NCBI RefSeq assembly: GCF_024172165.1
Contig: NZ_JAMZEB010000002.1
Span: 4,485,501-4,549,500, forward strand
Direction of reading: 5' to 3'
From: Nonomuraea thailandensis
Lineage (GTDB): Bacteria; Actinomycetota; Actinomycetes; Streptosporangiales; Streptosporangiaceae
Length of the DNA: 64,000 bases
The translations under genes and the position numbers were made by a program. Positions 50,918 through 60,677 of the stretch are shown piece after piece (the stretch's first letter is position 1; the number at the start of each line of letters is the position of its first letter). The notes beneath the pieces were generated by a model that made no database searches, was not told the DNA's origin, and saw nothing but the letters and a program-made list of their open reading frames with translations.

Positions 50918-53473
50918 TTGCTGAACATCACCGCGCCTGCTTTCGAACACCACTCCGAGCCGCTCGGCATCGGCGAGAGCGGGCCCCGCCTGTCCTGGAC
51001 CGTCACCACCGACACTCCCGGCTGGACGCAGGCCGCCTACGAGATCGAGCTCGGCGACGGCACCGGCACCGGCCGCGTCGAGTCCGCGGAGTCGGTGCTG
51101 GTGCCCTGGCCGGGCACGCCGCTGGGCTCGCGCGAGCGGCGCGGCGCCCGGGTGCGGGTGTTCGGCGCCGACGGCTCGGCCTGCGACTGGAGCCCCTGGT
51201 CGTACGTGGAGGCGGGGCTGCTGGAGCCGGCCGACTGGCAGGCCTCGGCCGCCGCCCCGCCGCTGGAGCTGCTGGGCGTGCCCGACGGGCCCGCGCTGCT
51301 GCTGCGCCGCGACTTCACCCTGCGCGGACCGGTCGAGCGCGCCCGCCTCTACATCACCGCGCAGGGCGTCTTCGAGGCCGAGCTCAACGGCCGCGTGGTC
51401 GGCGACGACGTGCTGGCCCCCGGCTGGACCAGCTACGGCCACCGCCTGCGCTACCGCACCCACGACGTCACCGGCCTGCTCCAGGAGGGCCGCAACGCCA
51501 TCGGCGCCACCCTCGCCGACGGCTGGTGGCGCGGCAGGATCGGCTTCCTCGGCGGCAAGACCGACCTCTACGGCGACCGCACCGCCCTCATCGCCCAACT
51601 GGAGATCACCTACGCCGACGGCACCACGGACGTCGTGGTCACCGACGGGTCCTGGCGCTGCGCCACCGGCCCGGTCACCGCCGCCAGCCTGTACGACGGC
51701 GAGAAGCACGACGCCCGCCTGGAGCCTGCGGGCTGGTCCGAGCCCGGCTTCGACGACTCGGCCTGGCTGCCCGCCGACGCCCTCCCCCACGACCCCGCCC
51801 TGCTCGTCGCCCCGACCGGCCCGCCCGTGCGCCGCACCCAGACGCTGGCCCCGATCGAGGTGCTGACCGGCCCGTCCGGTGAGACGATCCTCGACTTCGG
51901 CCAGAACATCGCCGGGCGGCTGCGCATCCGCGTCCAGGGCCCGGCCGGGCACACCGTCACCCTGCGCCACGCCGAGGTCCTGGAACACGGCGCCCTCGCC
52001 CTGCGTCCGCTGCGTGACGCCGCCGCGCTCGACCGGTACACGCTGCGCGGCGACGCCGGGCCCGAGACGTTCGAGCCGCGCTTCACCACGCACGGCTTCC
52101 GCTACGTCCAGCTCGACGGCTGGCCCGGCGACTTCGACCCGGCCGACGTCCAGGCGGTCGTCTGCCACACCGACATGCGGGCCATCGGCACCTTCGAGTG
52201 CTCCGACCCGCTGCTCAACCGCCTGCACGACAACGTCCGCTGGAGCATGCGCGGCAACTACGTCGACCTGCCCACCGACTGCCCGCAACGCGACGAACGC
52301 CTCGGCTGGACCGGCGACCTCCAGGTCTTCGCCCCCACCGCCGCCTTCCTCTACGACTGCGCGGGCCCGCTGACCTCGTGGCTCGCCGATCTGGCCGCCG
52401 AGCAGGCCGAGCACGGCACCGTGCCGCACTACGTGCCCTGGGTGCCGCTGGCGTTCGGCGTCTCGCCCACCGCCGCCTGGGGTGACGCCGCCGTGCTCGT
52501 CCCCTGGACGTTGTACCAGCGCACCGGCGACCTCGGCCTGCTGGAGCGCCAGTACCCCAGCATGAGCGCGTGGGTGGACGAGGTCGCCTCGCTCACCCGG
52601 GACCACCTGTGGGACGAGGGCTTCCAGTTCGGCGACTGGCTCGACCCCGCCGCTCCCCCGGACCAGCCCGGCAAGGCCCGCACCGACCACGCGCTCGTCG
52701 CCACCGCCTGCCACGCCTGGACCGCGCGGGTCGTGGCGGACACGGCGGCCCTGCTCGGCCGCTCCGCGGACGCGGCCCGCTACGCCGAACTGGCCTCGCG
52801 CGTGCGCGCGGCCTTCCGCCGCGAGTTCGTCACCCCGTCGGGACGGCTGGCCTGCGACACCCAGACGGCCTACGCCCTGGCCCTCACCCTCGACCTCCTG
52901 GACGGCCCCGAACAGCGCGAACGCGCCGGGCGGCGGCTGGTGCAGCTCGTCGCCGCCGACGACCACCGCATCGGCACCGGCTTCGTCGGCACCCCGCTCA
53001 TCTGCGACGCCCTCTGCTCCGTCGGCGCGTACGACACCGCCTACACCCTGCTGCTGCAGCGCGAATGCCCGTCGTGGCTGTATCCGGTCACCATGGGCGC
53101 CACCACCATCTGGGAGCGCTGGGACAGCCTCCTGCCCGACGGCACCGTCAACCCCGGCGAGATGACCTCCTTCAACCACTACGCCCTCGGCGCCGTGGCC
53201 GACTTCCTGCATCGCACCGTCGCCGGCCTCGCCCCGGCCGAGCCCGGCTACCGCCGCCTGCGCATCGCCCCCCGTCCCGGCGGCGGCCTCACCCACGCCG
53301 CCGCCTCCCTCGACACGCCCTACGGGCCCGCCTCGGTCTCCTGGAGCAGGAAGGACGGCGCCCTGACCGTCACCGCGACCGTTCCCCCGGGCACGACCGC
53401 GGAGGTGGACCTGCCCGGCGCCACCACGCAGGAGGTGGGGGCCGGAAGTCACACCTTCGAGGTCGCCGGCTGA
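50918..53473 (+). CDS. GH78 alpha-L-rhamnosidase
   Basis: 851 residues; TTG 50918 with AAGGAG 4 bases upstream is the start. An N-terminal beta-sandwich domain precedes the catalytic alpha/alpha barrel. DCPQRDERLGWTGD contains the general acid Glu460, and the conserved GEMTSFNHYALGAVADFLH holds the second catalytic Glu. There is no signal peptide, so rhamnosides are hydrolysed after import. It is the last gene of the importer operon and is followed by a strong terminator hairpin. Likely substrates are plant rhamnosylated flavonoids, saponins or pectin fragments. Confidence 0.93.
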   Translation: MLNITAPAFEHHSEPLGIGESGPRLSWTVTTDTPGWTQAAYEIELGDGTGTGRVESAESVLVPWPGTPLGSRERRGARVRVFGADGSACDWSPWSYVEAGLLEPADWQASAAAPPLELLGVPDGPALLLRRDFTLRGPVERARLYITAQGVFEAELNGRVVGDDVLAPGWTSYGHRLRYRTHDVTGLLQEGRNAIGATLADGWWRGRIGFLGGKTDLYGDRTALIAQLEITYADGTTDVVVTDGSWRCATGPVTAASLYDGEKHDARLEPAGWSEPGFDDSAWLPADALPHDPALLVAPTGPPVRRTQTLAPIEVLTGPSGETILDFGQNIAGRLRIRVQGPAGHTVTLRHAEVLEHGALALRPLRDAAALDRYTLRGDAGPETFEPRFTTHGFRYVQLDGWPGDFDPADVQAVVCHTDMRAIGTFECSDPLLNRLHDNVRWSMRGNYVDLPTDCPQRDERLGWTGDLQVFAPTAAFLYDCAGPLTSWLADLAAEQAEHGTVPHYVPWVPLAFGVSPTAAWGDAAVLVPWTLYQRTGDLGLLERQYPSMSAWVDEVASLTRDHLWDEGFQFGDWLDPAAPPDQPGKARTDHALVATACHAWTARVVADTAALLGRSADAARYAELASRVRAAFRREFVTPSGRLACDTQTAYALALTLDLLDGPEQRERAGRRLVQLVAADDHRIGTGFVGTPLICDALCSVGAYDTAYTLLLQRECPSWLYPVTMGATTIWERWDSLLPDGTVNPGEMTSFNHYALGAVADFLHRTVAGLAPAEPGYRRLRIAPRPGGGLTHAAASLDTPYGPASVSWSRKDGALTVTATVPPGTTAEVDLPGATTQEVGAGSHTFEVAG

Positions 53474-53484
53474 AGGGCCTGAGC

Positions 53485-53516
53485 CGGCAGGGCGCTCCGA
53501 GGCGGGCGCCCTGCCG
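53485..53516. terminator. strong bidirectional hairpin terminator
   Basis: CGGCAGGGCGC (53485-53495) pairs perfectly with GCGCCCTGCCG (53506-53516) around a 10-base loop. It fills the gap between the converging GH78 and FAD monooxygenase genes, so it can end transcription from both sides. The T-tract is absent, as usual in actinomycetes. Confidence 0.8.
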
Positions 53517-53518
53517 CC

Positions 53519-55015
53519 CTACAGTGTGCGCGAGCCCGCGGCCCCCACCAGCGTGGGGAGGACCTGGTGCAGGCCGGTGGTGTCGGTGCCGGTCCAGGCG
53601 ATGTAGCCGTCGGGGCGGATGAGCGTCAGCGGGCTGCCGTGGGTGGCGGGGGTGGCGGGGGTGGCGGTGTGGACGCGGTCGTGCCAGCCGCTCAGGTCGG
53701 GGTGGCCGGTCGGGTCGGGGTGGCCGGTCGGGTCGGGGTGGCCGGTCGGGTGGGGGTGGCCGGTCGGGTCGGTGATGAGGACGAAGCGGCGGTGGCGGAG
53801 TGCTTCGTACAGGCGGCTGCCGCCGGTCAGGGGCTGGTCGGCGGCGCGGGTGCCGGTCTGGCCGGGGGCGCCGTGCGGGGCGGGGTAGTGGTAGCCGATG
53901 CCGCTGAGCTGCCCGGTGATCTTCTCGCGGATGGCGGGCAGGGACAGCGCGCGGCGGGCGGCGAAGCCGCGCAGGGCCCGCCCGGCGGCTGATTCGATCA
54001 TCGCGGCGCGGATGATGGCGCCGCTGCTGCGCAGCACCGACCGGCCGATGGGGTGGCGTTCGCGGTGGTAGCCGTCCAGCAGTTGCTGTGGCGCGCCGCC
54101 GCGCACCACGGCGGCCAGCCGCCAGCTCAGGTTCGCCGCGTCCTGCAGGCCGGTGTTCATGCCCTGCCCACCGGCCGGGGAGTGCACGTGCGCGGCGTCC
54201 CCGGCCAGGAACACCCGCCCGATCCGGTAGTGCGGCACCTGCCGCTCGTCGCTGTGGAAACGCGACAGCCAGCGCGGCTCGTGCATGCCGAAGTCGCTGC
54301 CCAGCGCCCGCCGGGTCACCTCCCGCAGCTCCGCCAGCTCCAGCGGCACGTCATCGGGCACCGAGCGGCGCCGGTCCCAGGCGAAGACGCGGTAGAAGCC
54401 GTCACCGAACGGCGCGATGAACGCGAAGGCGTCCCCCACCCCGTTGACGGTCAGCAGCCCGGCCGGCGGCTCGGCCACCCGCACATCCCCTAGCATGATC
54501 GACTTCAGCACCGACTTGCCCGGGAACGGCAGCCCCAGCGCCTGCCGCACCACGCTGTGGTAGCCGTCACAGCCCACCACGAACCCGGCCCGGAACTCCC
54601 CCGCCCCGGTGGCGACGCTCACCCCGGCCGCGTCCTGGGCCACCGCCCGCACCCCGGCCCCGTACACGATCTCCACCCCCGCCGCCAGCGCCCGCTCCAG
54701 CAGCAGCCGCTCCACGTTGTACTGCGGCGTGATCAGCAGGAACGGAAACCGGCTCGGCAACGCCCCCAGATCCACCTCCACCCGCTCGAACAACCGCACC
54801 TTCCGCAACACCGCCCCCATCGGCACCAGCCGATCGGCCAGCCCCCGCGCGTCCAGCTGCTCCAGCGTCCGCGCGTGCACCCCGAACGCCCGCGACAGAT
54901 TCGACACCCCGCCCTCACGGCGCTCCAGCACCGTGACCGCCACCCCCGACTCCGCCAGATCCCCGGCCAGCAACAACCCGGTCGGCCCCGCCCCGACCAC
55001 GATCACCTCGGACAT
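53519..55015 (-). CDS. FAD-dependent aromatic monooxygenase
   Basis: 498 residues. GxGxxG FAD motif IVVGAGPTGLLLAGDLAESG, the DG motif VGCDGYHSVVRQALG, and the GD motif FLAGDAAHVHSPAGGQGMNT are all present, so it belongs to the PheA/TfdB-type FAD-binding family. It should hydroxylate or epoxidise an aromatic or polyketide using NAD(P)H and oxygen. ATG 55015 follows GAGGAG. The C-terminal thioredoxin-like region contains a PTGHPD repeat tract (about residues 415-440) that relatives lack. It lies 11 bases downstream of trmO, probably in one operon. Confidence 0.9.
   Translation of the reverse strand: MSEVIVVGAGPTGLLLAGDLAESGVAVTVLERREGGVSNLSRAFGVHARTLEQLDARGLADRLVPMGAVLRKVRLFERVEVDLGALPSRFPFLLITPQYNVERLLLERALAAGVEIVYGAGVRAVAQDAAGVSVATGAGEFRAGFVVGCDGYHSVVRQALGLPFPGKSVLKSIMLGDVRVAEPPAGLLTVNGVGDAFAFIAPFGDGFYRVFAWDRRRSVPDDVPLELAELREVTRRALGSDFGMHEPRWLSRFHSDERQVPHYRIGRVFLAGDAAHVHSPAGGQGMNTGLQDAANLSWRLAAVVRGGAPQQLLDGYHRERHPIGRSVLRSSGAIIRAAMIESAAGRALRGFAARRALSLPAIREKITGQLSGIGYHYPAPHGAPGQTGTRAADQPLTGGSRLYEALRHRRFVLITDPTGHPHPTGHPDPTGHPDPTGHPDLSGWHDRVHTATPATPATHGSPLTLIRPDGYIAWTGTDTTGLHQVLPTLVGAAGSRTL
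53701..53772 (-). repeat. four 18-bp tandem repeats in the FAD monooxygenase gene
   Basis: The 18-bp unit GGTGGCCGGTCGGGTCGG (as read on the + strand) occurs four times, with one mismatch in the third copy. On the coding strand each copy adds six residues, PTGHPD or close variants, so copy-number change keeps the frame. A shorter nearby tract codes for Ala-Thr-Pro repeats. Confidence 0.85.
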
Positions 55016-55026
55016 GTCCTGTCTCC

Positions 55027-55491
55027 TCAGTAGTAGGCGCGCATGAGTTCGGTCGCCCAGGCCGGCTGGACGGTCTCGCCCTGCGGGCCGAACTCGGCCA
55101 TGTAGGGCTTGACGTCCAGGACCGGGGTGCCGTCGATGGCGTCCAGCCCGCGTACGCGCAGGTCGAGCCCTTCCACGGCGAGCAGCCGGCAGCGCGAGAC
55201 GCCCAGCCGGTTCGGGCGGTTCTTGCCCCGTTGAGCGAAGATGCCGACCTCCGGCCAGTCCGGGTTCCCCCGGGGACGGCGGGCGGAGGTGTGCACCTCG
55301 GACGGATCCACCCGATGGAACTGGAACAGCACCTCCAGATGCGAGAACGCGTCCAGCCCGGCGACGCTGCCGGGCCCGAAGCGGGTGCCGTCGAGGCGGA
55401 TGAGCGCCTCCTCGGTGTTCCAGTCGTCGTCGAACGCTTCCGTCCGCCCGCCGACGACCGTTCCCACGGCCTCGACGATGATCGGCTCCAT
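55027..55491 (-). CDS. trmO: TrmO/TsaA-like tRNA t6A methyltransferase
   Basis: 154 residues, ATG start behind GGAGG. The TsaA-domain core is visible: GIFAQRGKNRPNRLGVSRCRLL and LDAIDGTPVLDVKPYMAEFG, which in TrmO bind S-adenosylmethionine and methylate N6-threonylcarbamoyladenosine at tRNA position 37. Compared with E. coli TrmO it is shorter and lacks the C-terminal domain. The link with an FAD monooxygenase downstream is unusual; the two may be co-transcribed by chance or for a shared purpose. Confidence 0.82.
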   Translation of the reverse strand: MEPIIVEAVGTVVGGRTEAFDDDWNTEEALIRLDGTRFGPGSVAGLDAFSHLEVLFQFHRVDPSEVHTSARRPRGNPDWPEVGIFAQRGKNRPNRLGVSRCRLLAVEGLDLRVRGLDAIDGTPVLDVKPYMAEFGPQGETVQPAWATELMRAYY

Positions 55492-55617
55492 GGTGATCCT
55501 CCGTGTCTCCTGAGCTGCGCTTCCTGACAGTAGGGCGCGCGGCTTCCGGCCGGATCAGTCACGATGACCTGAGCCTCGTGAGGCTCCGGCGGGCGGGTTA
55601 GGTAGGGTCGGCCCATC

Positions 55618-58572
55618 ATGATCGGGCGAAATGCGGAGATCGCCGTGCTCAGCCGGATGATCGCCGAGTCACGGGCTGGTCAGGGCAACGCCGTCGCGCT
55701 GTACGGCGTGGCGGGGATCGGCAAGTCGGCCCTGCTGGAGGAGGCCGCCGGCAGGGCCGGGGAGCACGCGCTCGTCCTGCGCGCCACCGGCGTCGAGGCC
55801 GAGGCCGAGCTGCCCTACGCCGCGCTGCATCTCCTGCTGCGCCCGGCACGGCACCTGATCGACCGGCTGCCCGACGGGCAGCGGGCGGCGCTGCGCGGCG
55901 CGTTCGGCGAGGGGCACGCGGGCGTTCCCGACCGGTTTCTCGTCGGGCTCGCGGTGCTGACCCTGCTCGCCGACCTCGCCGAGGAGCGCCCGCTGCTCTG
56001 CCTCGTCGACGACGCGCACTGGCTGGACCGGGCCTCCCTGGACGCGCTGACGTTCGCCGCGCGCCGCCTGGCGGCCGAGCGGATCACCATGATCTTCGCC
56101 GGCCGCGACGGGGCCGAGCCGGCGATCGGCGGCATCGCGGACCTGCGGATCTCCGGCCTGGCCAGGAGCGACTGCGAGCGGCTGCTCGCGGGGAGCGCCG
56201 GCGGGCTCACCCCCGAGGCCCGTGACCGGGTGATCGAGGAGGCCGAGGGCAATCCGCTGGCGCTGCTGCACTTCGCCGGGATCCTGACACCCGAGCAGCG
56301 GGCCGGGCACCTGGCTCCGCTTCCCCTGCTGCCGCCGGAGCCGTCCATGGCCGGGCGGCTGGAGCAGTCGCTGCGCGCCACGATCCGGCGGCTGCCCGAA
56401 CGCGCCCGGCTGCTGCTCCTGGTCGCCGCCGCCGACGGGTCCGGCAGCCTGCGGCTCGTGCTGCGGGCCGCGCAGGCCTTCGGCGCGGGGCCGGAGGACC
56501 TGGAGCCGGCCGAGCACGCCGCGCTCATCGACGTCTCCGGCGACCGGCTGCGCTTCCGCCATCCGCTCGTCAAGGCCGCGGCCTACCACGAGGCGCCGCT
56601 CGCCCGGCGTACGGCGGCCCACCGGGCGCTGGCCGGCGTCCTCGTCGGGGAGGAGCACGCCGACCGGCGGGCCTGGCAGTTGTCGGCGGCCACGCTCGAA
56701 CCCGACGAGCACACCTCGGCCGTCCTCGCGGCGGCCGGCGAGCGCGCGGCGGGGCGCGGCAGCAACGCCTCGGCCGCCACCGCGTACGAGCGGGCGGCGC
56801 AGCTCACCGTCGACCGGGAGCGGCGCGCCCGGTGGCTGGCCGCCGCCGCGGAGTCGGCGCTCGGCGCCGGGCAGCTTCCCCGCGCGGCGGCCGCCGCCGA
56901 CCGGGGCCGCCGCCTGGCCGCGGATCCGCTGCTGCTGGCCCGGCTGGCCAGCGTGCGGGCCGCGGTCGAGGCCGAGCAGGGCGACCCCGCGCCGGCCGCG
57001 CACCTGCTGATCGCCGCCGCCGAGGGCATCGTACGGATCGCGCCCGCGCAGGCCGCGTCCCTGCTCGCCACGGCGGCGGGCGAGGCCTGGTTCGCGGGCG
57101 ACCGCGGCGCGCTCCGGCGGATCGCCGATCTCCTGGAGTCGCTCGCCGCCGACGTGGAGGCGCGCCTGGGCGGCGTGATCGCGGCCGTGCGCGGCATGGA
57201 ACGCGTCGCCGCCGGCGACCCGGCCACGGGGCTGCCCCTCCTGCGCGCCGCCCTTCCCCCGGGGGACACGACCCTCCTCACCGACCTGCCCAGGGGCACC
57301 GGCAGCGGAGACCCGCGCCTGCCCGCGGACAGCGGTGCGCGCCCGATGACGGCCGAGGGCCCGCCCGCAGCCGACACCCTCCCAGCTGCGCCAGGCGGTG
57401 AGCGTCCGGCGGCGGGTGACGCACGTCAGGCAGCGCCAAGCGGTGCGCCACCGGCGGCGGATGGGGCGCTTGTGGTGGTGAGCGGTGGCGGGAGCGATCG
57501 GGTCGCGGGGACCTATGCCGTGTTCGGCGCGCTCATGACCGGCGACGACGACGCCGCCTGCGAGCTGGCCGCCGCCCGGGTGGCCGCCTGCCGCGCCCAC
57601 GGTCTCGTCGGCGCGTTGCCGCACGCCCTGCAACTGCTCACCCAGGCGCAGATCCTGAGCGGCCGGCACGCCGAGGCGGCCGCGTCGGGAGCGGAGGCCT
57701 GGCAGATCGCCCGCGACACCGGCCAGGAGGGACGGCTGCGCCACCTGCACGGCATCCTCGCCCGCCTGGCCGCCATCCGCGGCGAGGACGACGAATGCCG
57801 GCGTCTGGCCCACCAGGCCGAGGGCTCGGCCCGCGAACGCAACGGATCCGGCTGGGGCGGCTGCGCGCTGACCCTCCTCGACCTGGTACGAGCCCGCTAC
57901 GACGCCGCTGCCGAGCGGATGGCGGGCATCCTCGACGGCCCCCTCGGCCACACGGTGATCGTCACCTTCGCCATCGCCGACTACGTCGAGGCCTGCGCCC
58001 GCCTCGACCAGCCCGCCCGGGCCGCCGCCGCCTTCGCCAGGTACGACGCGTGGGCCCAGGCCAGCGGCCGCCCCTGGGCGGCGGCCGTCGCCCACCGCTG
58101 CCGGGCGCTGCTCGCGCCGCGCCAGCGGGCCGAGGCCCACTTCGAGGCCGCCCTGGCTCCCCAGGCCGGCCGCCCCTTCGAGCAGGCCCGGACCCGCCTC
58201 CTCTACGGCGAATGGCTGCGGCGCGCCCGCCGCCGGGCCGACGCCGGAACGCAGCTTCGCGCCGCCTTGCACGGCTTCGTCGAGCTGGGCGCCGAGCCCT
58301 GGGCCGAGCGGGCCCGTACCGAACTGGCCGCGACCGGCGTCCACGCCGCCGAGCCGGGCCAGTCGGCCGCCGGTGCGGCGCTCGGCACGCTGACCTCCCA
58401 GGAGCTCCAGGTGGTCAGGCTGGCCGCCACGGGGGCGACGAACCGGCAGATCGGCGCGCAGCTCTTCCTCAGCCCGCGGACCGTGGGGTTCCACCTGTAC
58501 AAGGCCTATCCCAAGCTGGGCGTCTCCTCGCGGGCCGAGCTGGCGGGCATCGACCTGGGGCCGCCCGGGTGA
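55618..58572 (+). CDS. LAL-type LuxR regulator with AAA ATPase domain, second copy
   Basis: 984 residues. Walker A is VAGIGKSALL and Walker B LCLVDDAHWLD, then helical repeats, a long Pro/Ala/Gly linker (about 555-630) and a LuxR HTH at the C-terminus (LTSQELQVVRLAATGATNRQ). It is clearly a paralogue of the regulator at 34557; the HTH and ATPase motifs match closely. It is divergent from trmO. Its target could be the FAD monooxygenase or distant genes. Confidence 0.9.
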   Translation: MIGRNAEIAVLSRMIAESRAGQGNAVALYGVAGIGKSALLEEAAGRAGEHALVLRATGVEAEAELPYAALHLLLRPARHLIDRLPDGQRAALRGAFGEGHAGVPDRFLVGLAVLTLLADLAEERPLLCLVDDAHWLDRASLDALTFAARRLAAERITMIFAGRDGAEPAIGGIADLRISGLARSDCERLLAGSAGGLTPEARDRVIEEAEGNPLALLHFAGILTPEQRAGHLAPLPLLPPEPSMAGRLEQSLRATIRRLPERARLLLLVAAADGSGSLRLVLRAAQAFGAGPEDLEPAEHAALIDVSGDRLRFRHPLVKAAAYHEAPLARRTAAHRALAGVLVGEEHADRRAWQLSAATLEPDEHTSAVLAAAGERAAGRGSNASAATAYERAAQLTVDRERRARWLAAAAESALGAGQLPRAAAAADRGRRLAADPLLLARLASVRAAVEAEQGDPAPAAHLLIAAAEGIVRIAPAQAASLLATAAGEAWFAGDRGALRRIADLLESLAADVEARLGGVIAAVRGMERVAAGDPATGLPLLRAALPPGDTTLLTDLPRGTGSGDPRLPADSGARPMTAEGPPAADTLPAAPGGERPAAGDARQAAPSGAPPAADGALVVVSGGGSDRVAGTYAVFGALMTGDDDAACELAAARVAACRAHGLVGALPHALQLLTQAQILSGRHAEAAASGAEAWQIARDTGQEGRLRHLHGILARLAAIRGEDDECRRLAHQAEGSARERNGSGWGGCALTLLDLVRARYDAAAERMAGILDGPLGHTVIVTFAIADYVEACARLDQPARAAAAFARYDAWAQASGRPWAAAVAHRCRALLAPRQRAEAHFEAALAPQAGRPFEQARTRLLYGEWLRRARRRADAGTQLRAALHGFVELGAEPWAERARTELAATGVHAAEPGQSAAGAALGTLTSQELQVVRLAATGATNRQIGAQLFLSPRTVGFHLYKAYPKLGVSSRAELAGIDLGPPG

Positions 58573-58611
58573 GCCGCCGATCCTGACCGCGCCTCGTACC
58601 GCACGGGCGCG

Positions 58612-60677
58612 TCATGGCGCGCTCACCTCGAACAGGCCGTGCGCGCCCGCCTCGGCCCGGCGCAGCGCGTGGTCCACCACGGGATACCGGCCCGCCTCGG
58701 GGAAGACCAGCTCGGCGAAGCCGCCCTGCGCCGGAGCCAGGTCGAGCACCTGCGCGCCTCCCGGATCGCCGGCCCGCAGCAGGTAGGCGCCCTCCTTGTA
58801 GATCGTGTCGAACGGCGCTCCGACAACGTGCAGCGCGGTGCCGGAGCTCGGGTCGGCGGCCACGGCCCAGATGCGCACCCGCTCCCCCGCCCTGGCCCGG
58901 AGCGGGGCGTGGTCGTAGCCGGCGGCGGCTCCGTTGAACATCCAGCCGTCAGGGGCGCCCTGCCGGATCTTGGCGACCTGTCCATCGGATCCGGGCTCGC
59001 CCAGGTCCAGGGGACCGGCCTGCGCCGCCCGCGTGCCGTGTCCGTCGTGCCCGCCGGCCGGGACGATGCGCATGGTCATGCCCGCCGCACGGTGGCCGGC
59101 CACGGTGCACCAGCCGTCCACGCTCTCGCCCAGCGGCGGCAGCGTCAGCGTGGCGCTCTGGCCGGAGGACAACATCGGGGTCCGCTCGCCGCTCGCCAGG
59201 CGCAGGTCGTGCCGCTGCGCGTCGGCGTTGGTCACGCGCAACGTCAGGACGGTGCCCGCCGGCGCCTCGATGACGGCGGGCCGGACGCGCATCCCCGACA
59301 ACGTCACCTCGACCGTCCGCGAACCGGTCGCGGTCACCGCCGACGGCCCGGCGGGCACGCCGTTCGTCGCGACGACGACAGCGGCGGCGGTCAGCAGGCA
59401 ACCGGCCACCACTCCGGCGACGGCCGGCAGCGGCTTCCGCGCCGCCGCTCCCCACGCCCGGCGCCGGCAGCGGCACCCCCAGGTTGAACGCCGCCAGACC
59501 GCCCCCGCCACCCGCGCTCCAGCAGCGCCGCGTTCTCCTTGAACCGGGCCGGGCCCCCGCCCAGCACCGCGGGCAGCAGATGCAGCAGCGAGCCCAGCAG
59601 CACCTGCGCGGCGAACCCGGCGACCACCAGCGGCAGCACCGGATCCGCCGCGGCGACCTCATCGGGCGGGCGGATGGCGACGATCACCAGGGCGGCGGCC
59701 AGCGCCACCTCGAACCAGCCGACCGCCGCCGCCAGCATCCACGAGGCCCCGGTGTGCGGGCGCCTGCGCCGCAGCGCGTCGGCGAGCGGCACGAGCGCCG
59801 CCGCCCCTCCGCCCGCGTACGCCGCCAGCCCGGCCAGAGCAGCCCACCGCGAGCCGGTCAGCAGCCCGCCGACGGCCACCGCGAGCCCGGGCGCGGCCAG
59901 CCACAGCCCCACGTGCGACGCCCGCCGCGTCCTGTCCGACATGCGCGTGCGCAGGACGGTCGGCCACAACGTGAACAGCGTGCCCAGCACGGTCAGCCCG
60001 ACCCACCCCAGCAGGTTCACCTCGGCGTGCGCGGCGAGCAGCCGCTCGTGCGGCGCCCCCTGCCCGGCGGGCGCGGCCAGCAGCCCGCCCAGCACGCCTC
60101 CGGCGGCGAGAGCGACGGCGGCGGACACGTACCAGCCGATGACGTGCCCGAACCGGCCGGGCAGCGCCTGCCGCACCAGCCGCACCAGCACGGCGGCGTG
60201 CCCCAGCACCACCCCCACGACCAGCGCCGCCCCCGCCGCCGCCACCTGCCACGACGCCGCCGGAACGCCCGCCAGCACCGCGATCGTGCCCGCGTTGAGC
60301 AGCGCCAGCCGCGCCAGGCTGCCGCGCCGCGGCGGGGTGCGCACGCGCAGCAACGCCACCGTGAAGTGCTCGCTCCAGATCAGGATCGCGGTGCTGACCG
60401 CGCCGAGGAGGAGCACGTGGATCAGCAGCCAGCGCGGCGCCGGCAGCACCTCACCCGCCGGCACCGCCACCACGGTCAGGGCCAGCCAGCCGACCACGAT
60501 CGCGTTCGCCCGCAGGTGCCAGGAGGCGCGCGGCCGGCCAGGCGGCGGCTCGCCGGGCCGCGGGCCCGCATCCAGGCGGATCTCGACCGCGCCCACTTCG
60601 ATCGCCTCCCATCGTGGCCGGAGCGAGGCGGCAGCGCGCCCCGGCGAAGTCGCCGCTCCTCTGCCATCCCAGCGCAC
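58612..60677 (-). pseudogene. broken membrane-fused multicopper oxidase/nitrite-reductase-like gene
   Basis: The 5' part (to about 59500) encodes a polytopic membrane domain (HLRANAIVVGWLALTVVA, HAEVNLLGWVGLTVLGTLFT, FAAQVLLGSLLHLLPAVLGG). The continuation LAAFNLGVPL is one frame over (shift near 59490), and KPLPAVAGVVAGCLLT onward another frame over (near 59450). The remaining open frame holds a first cupredoxin domain with a Cu site (HDLRL, GWCTVAGHRAAGM) and a last one (WMFNGAAAGYDHAPL, FDTIYKEGAYLLR). The central cupredoxin domain found in intact relatives is missing, since the sequence jumps from GPLDLGEPGSDG to the last domain. Two frameshifts plus a domain loss indicate decay; two separate small genes are the alternative. 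Confidence 0.72.

Noticed and set aside
53701..53772. CRISPR-like array
   Set aside because: The repeats are contiguous 18-bp units without spacers, in frame within a coding gene, and there are no cas genes.
59440..59500. Programmed ribosomal frameshift in the oxidase gene
   Set aside because: Two separate shifts in the same direction and a missing domain fit decay better; no slippery heptamer or pseudoknot is evident.
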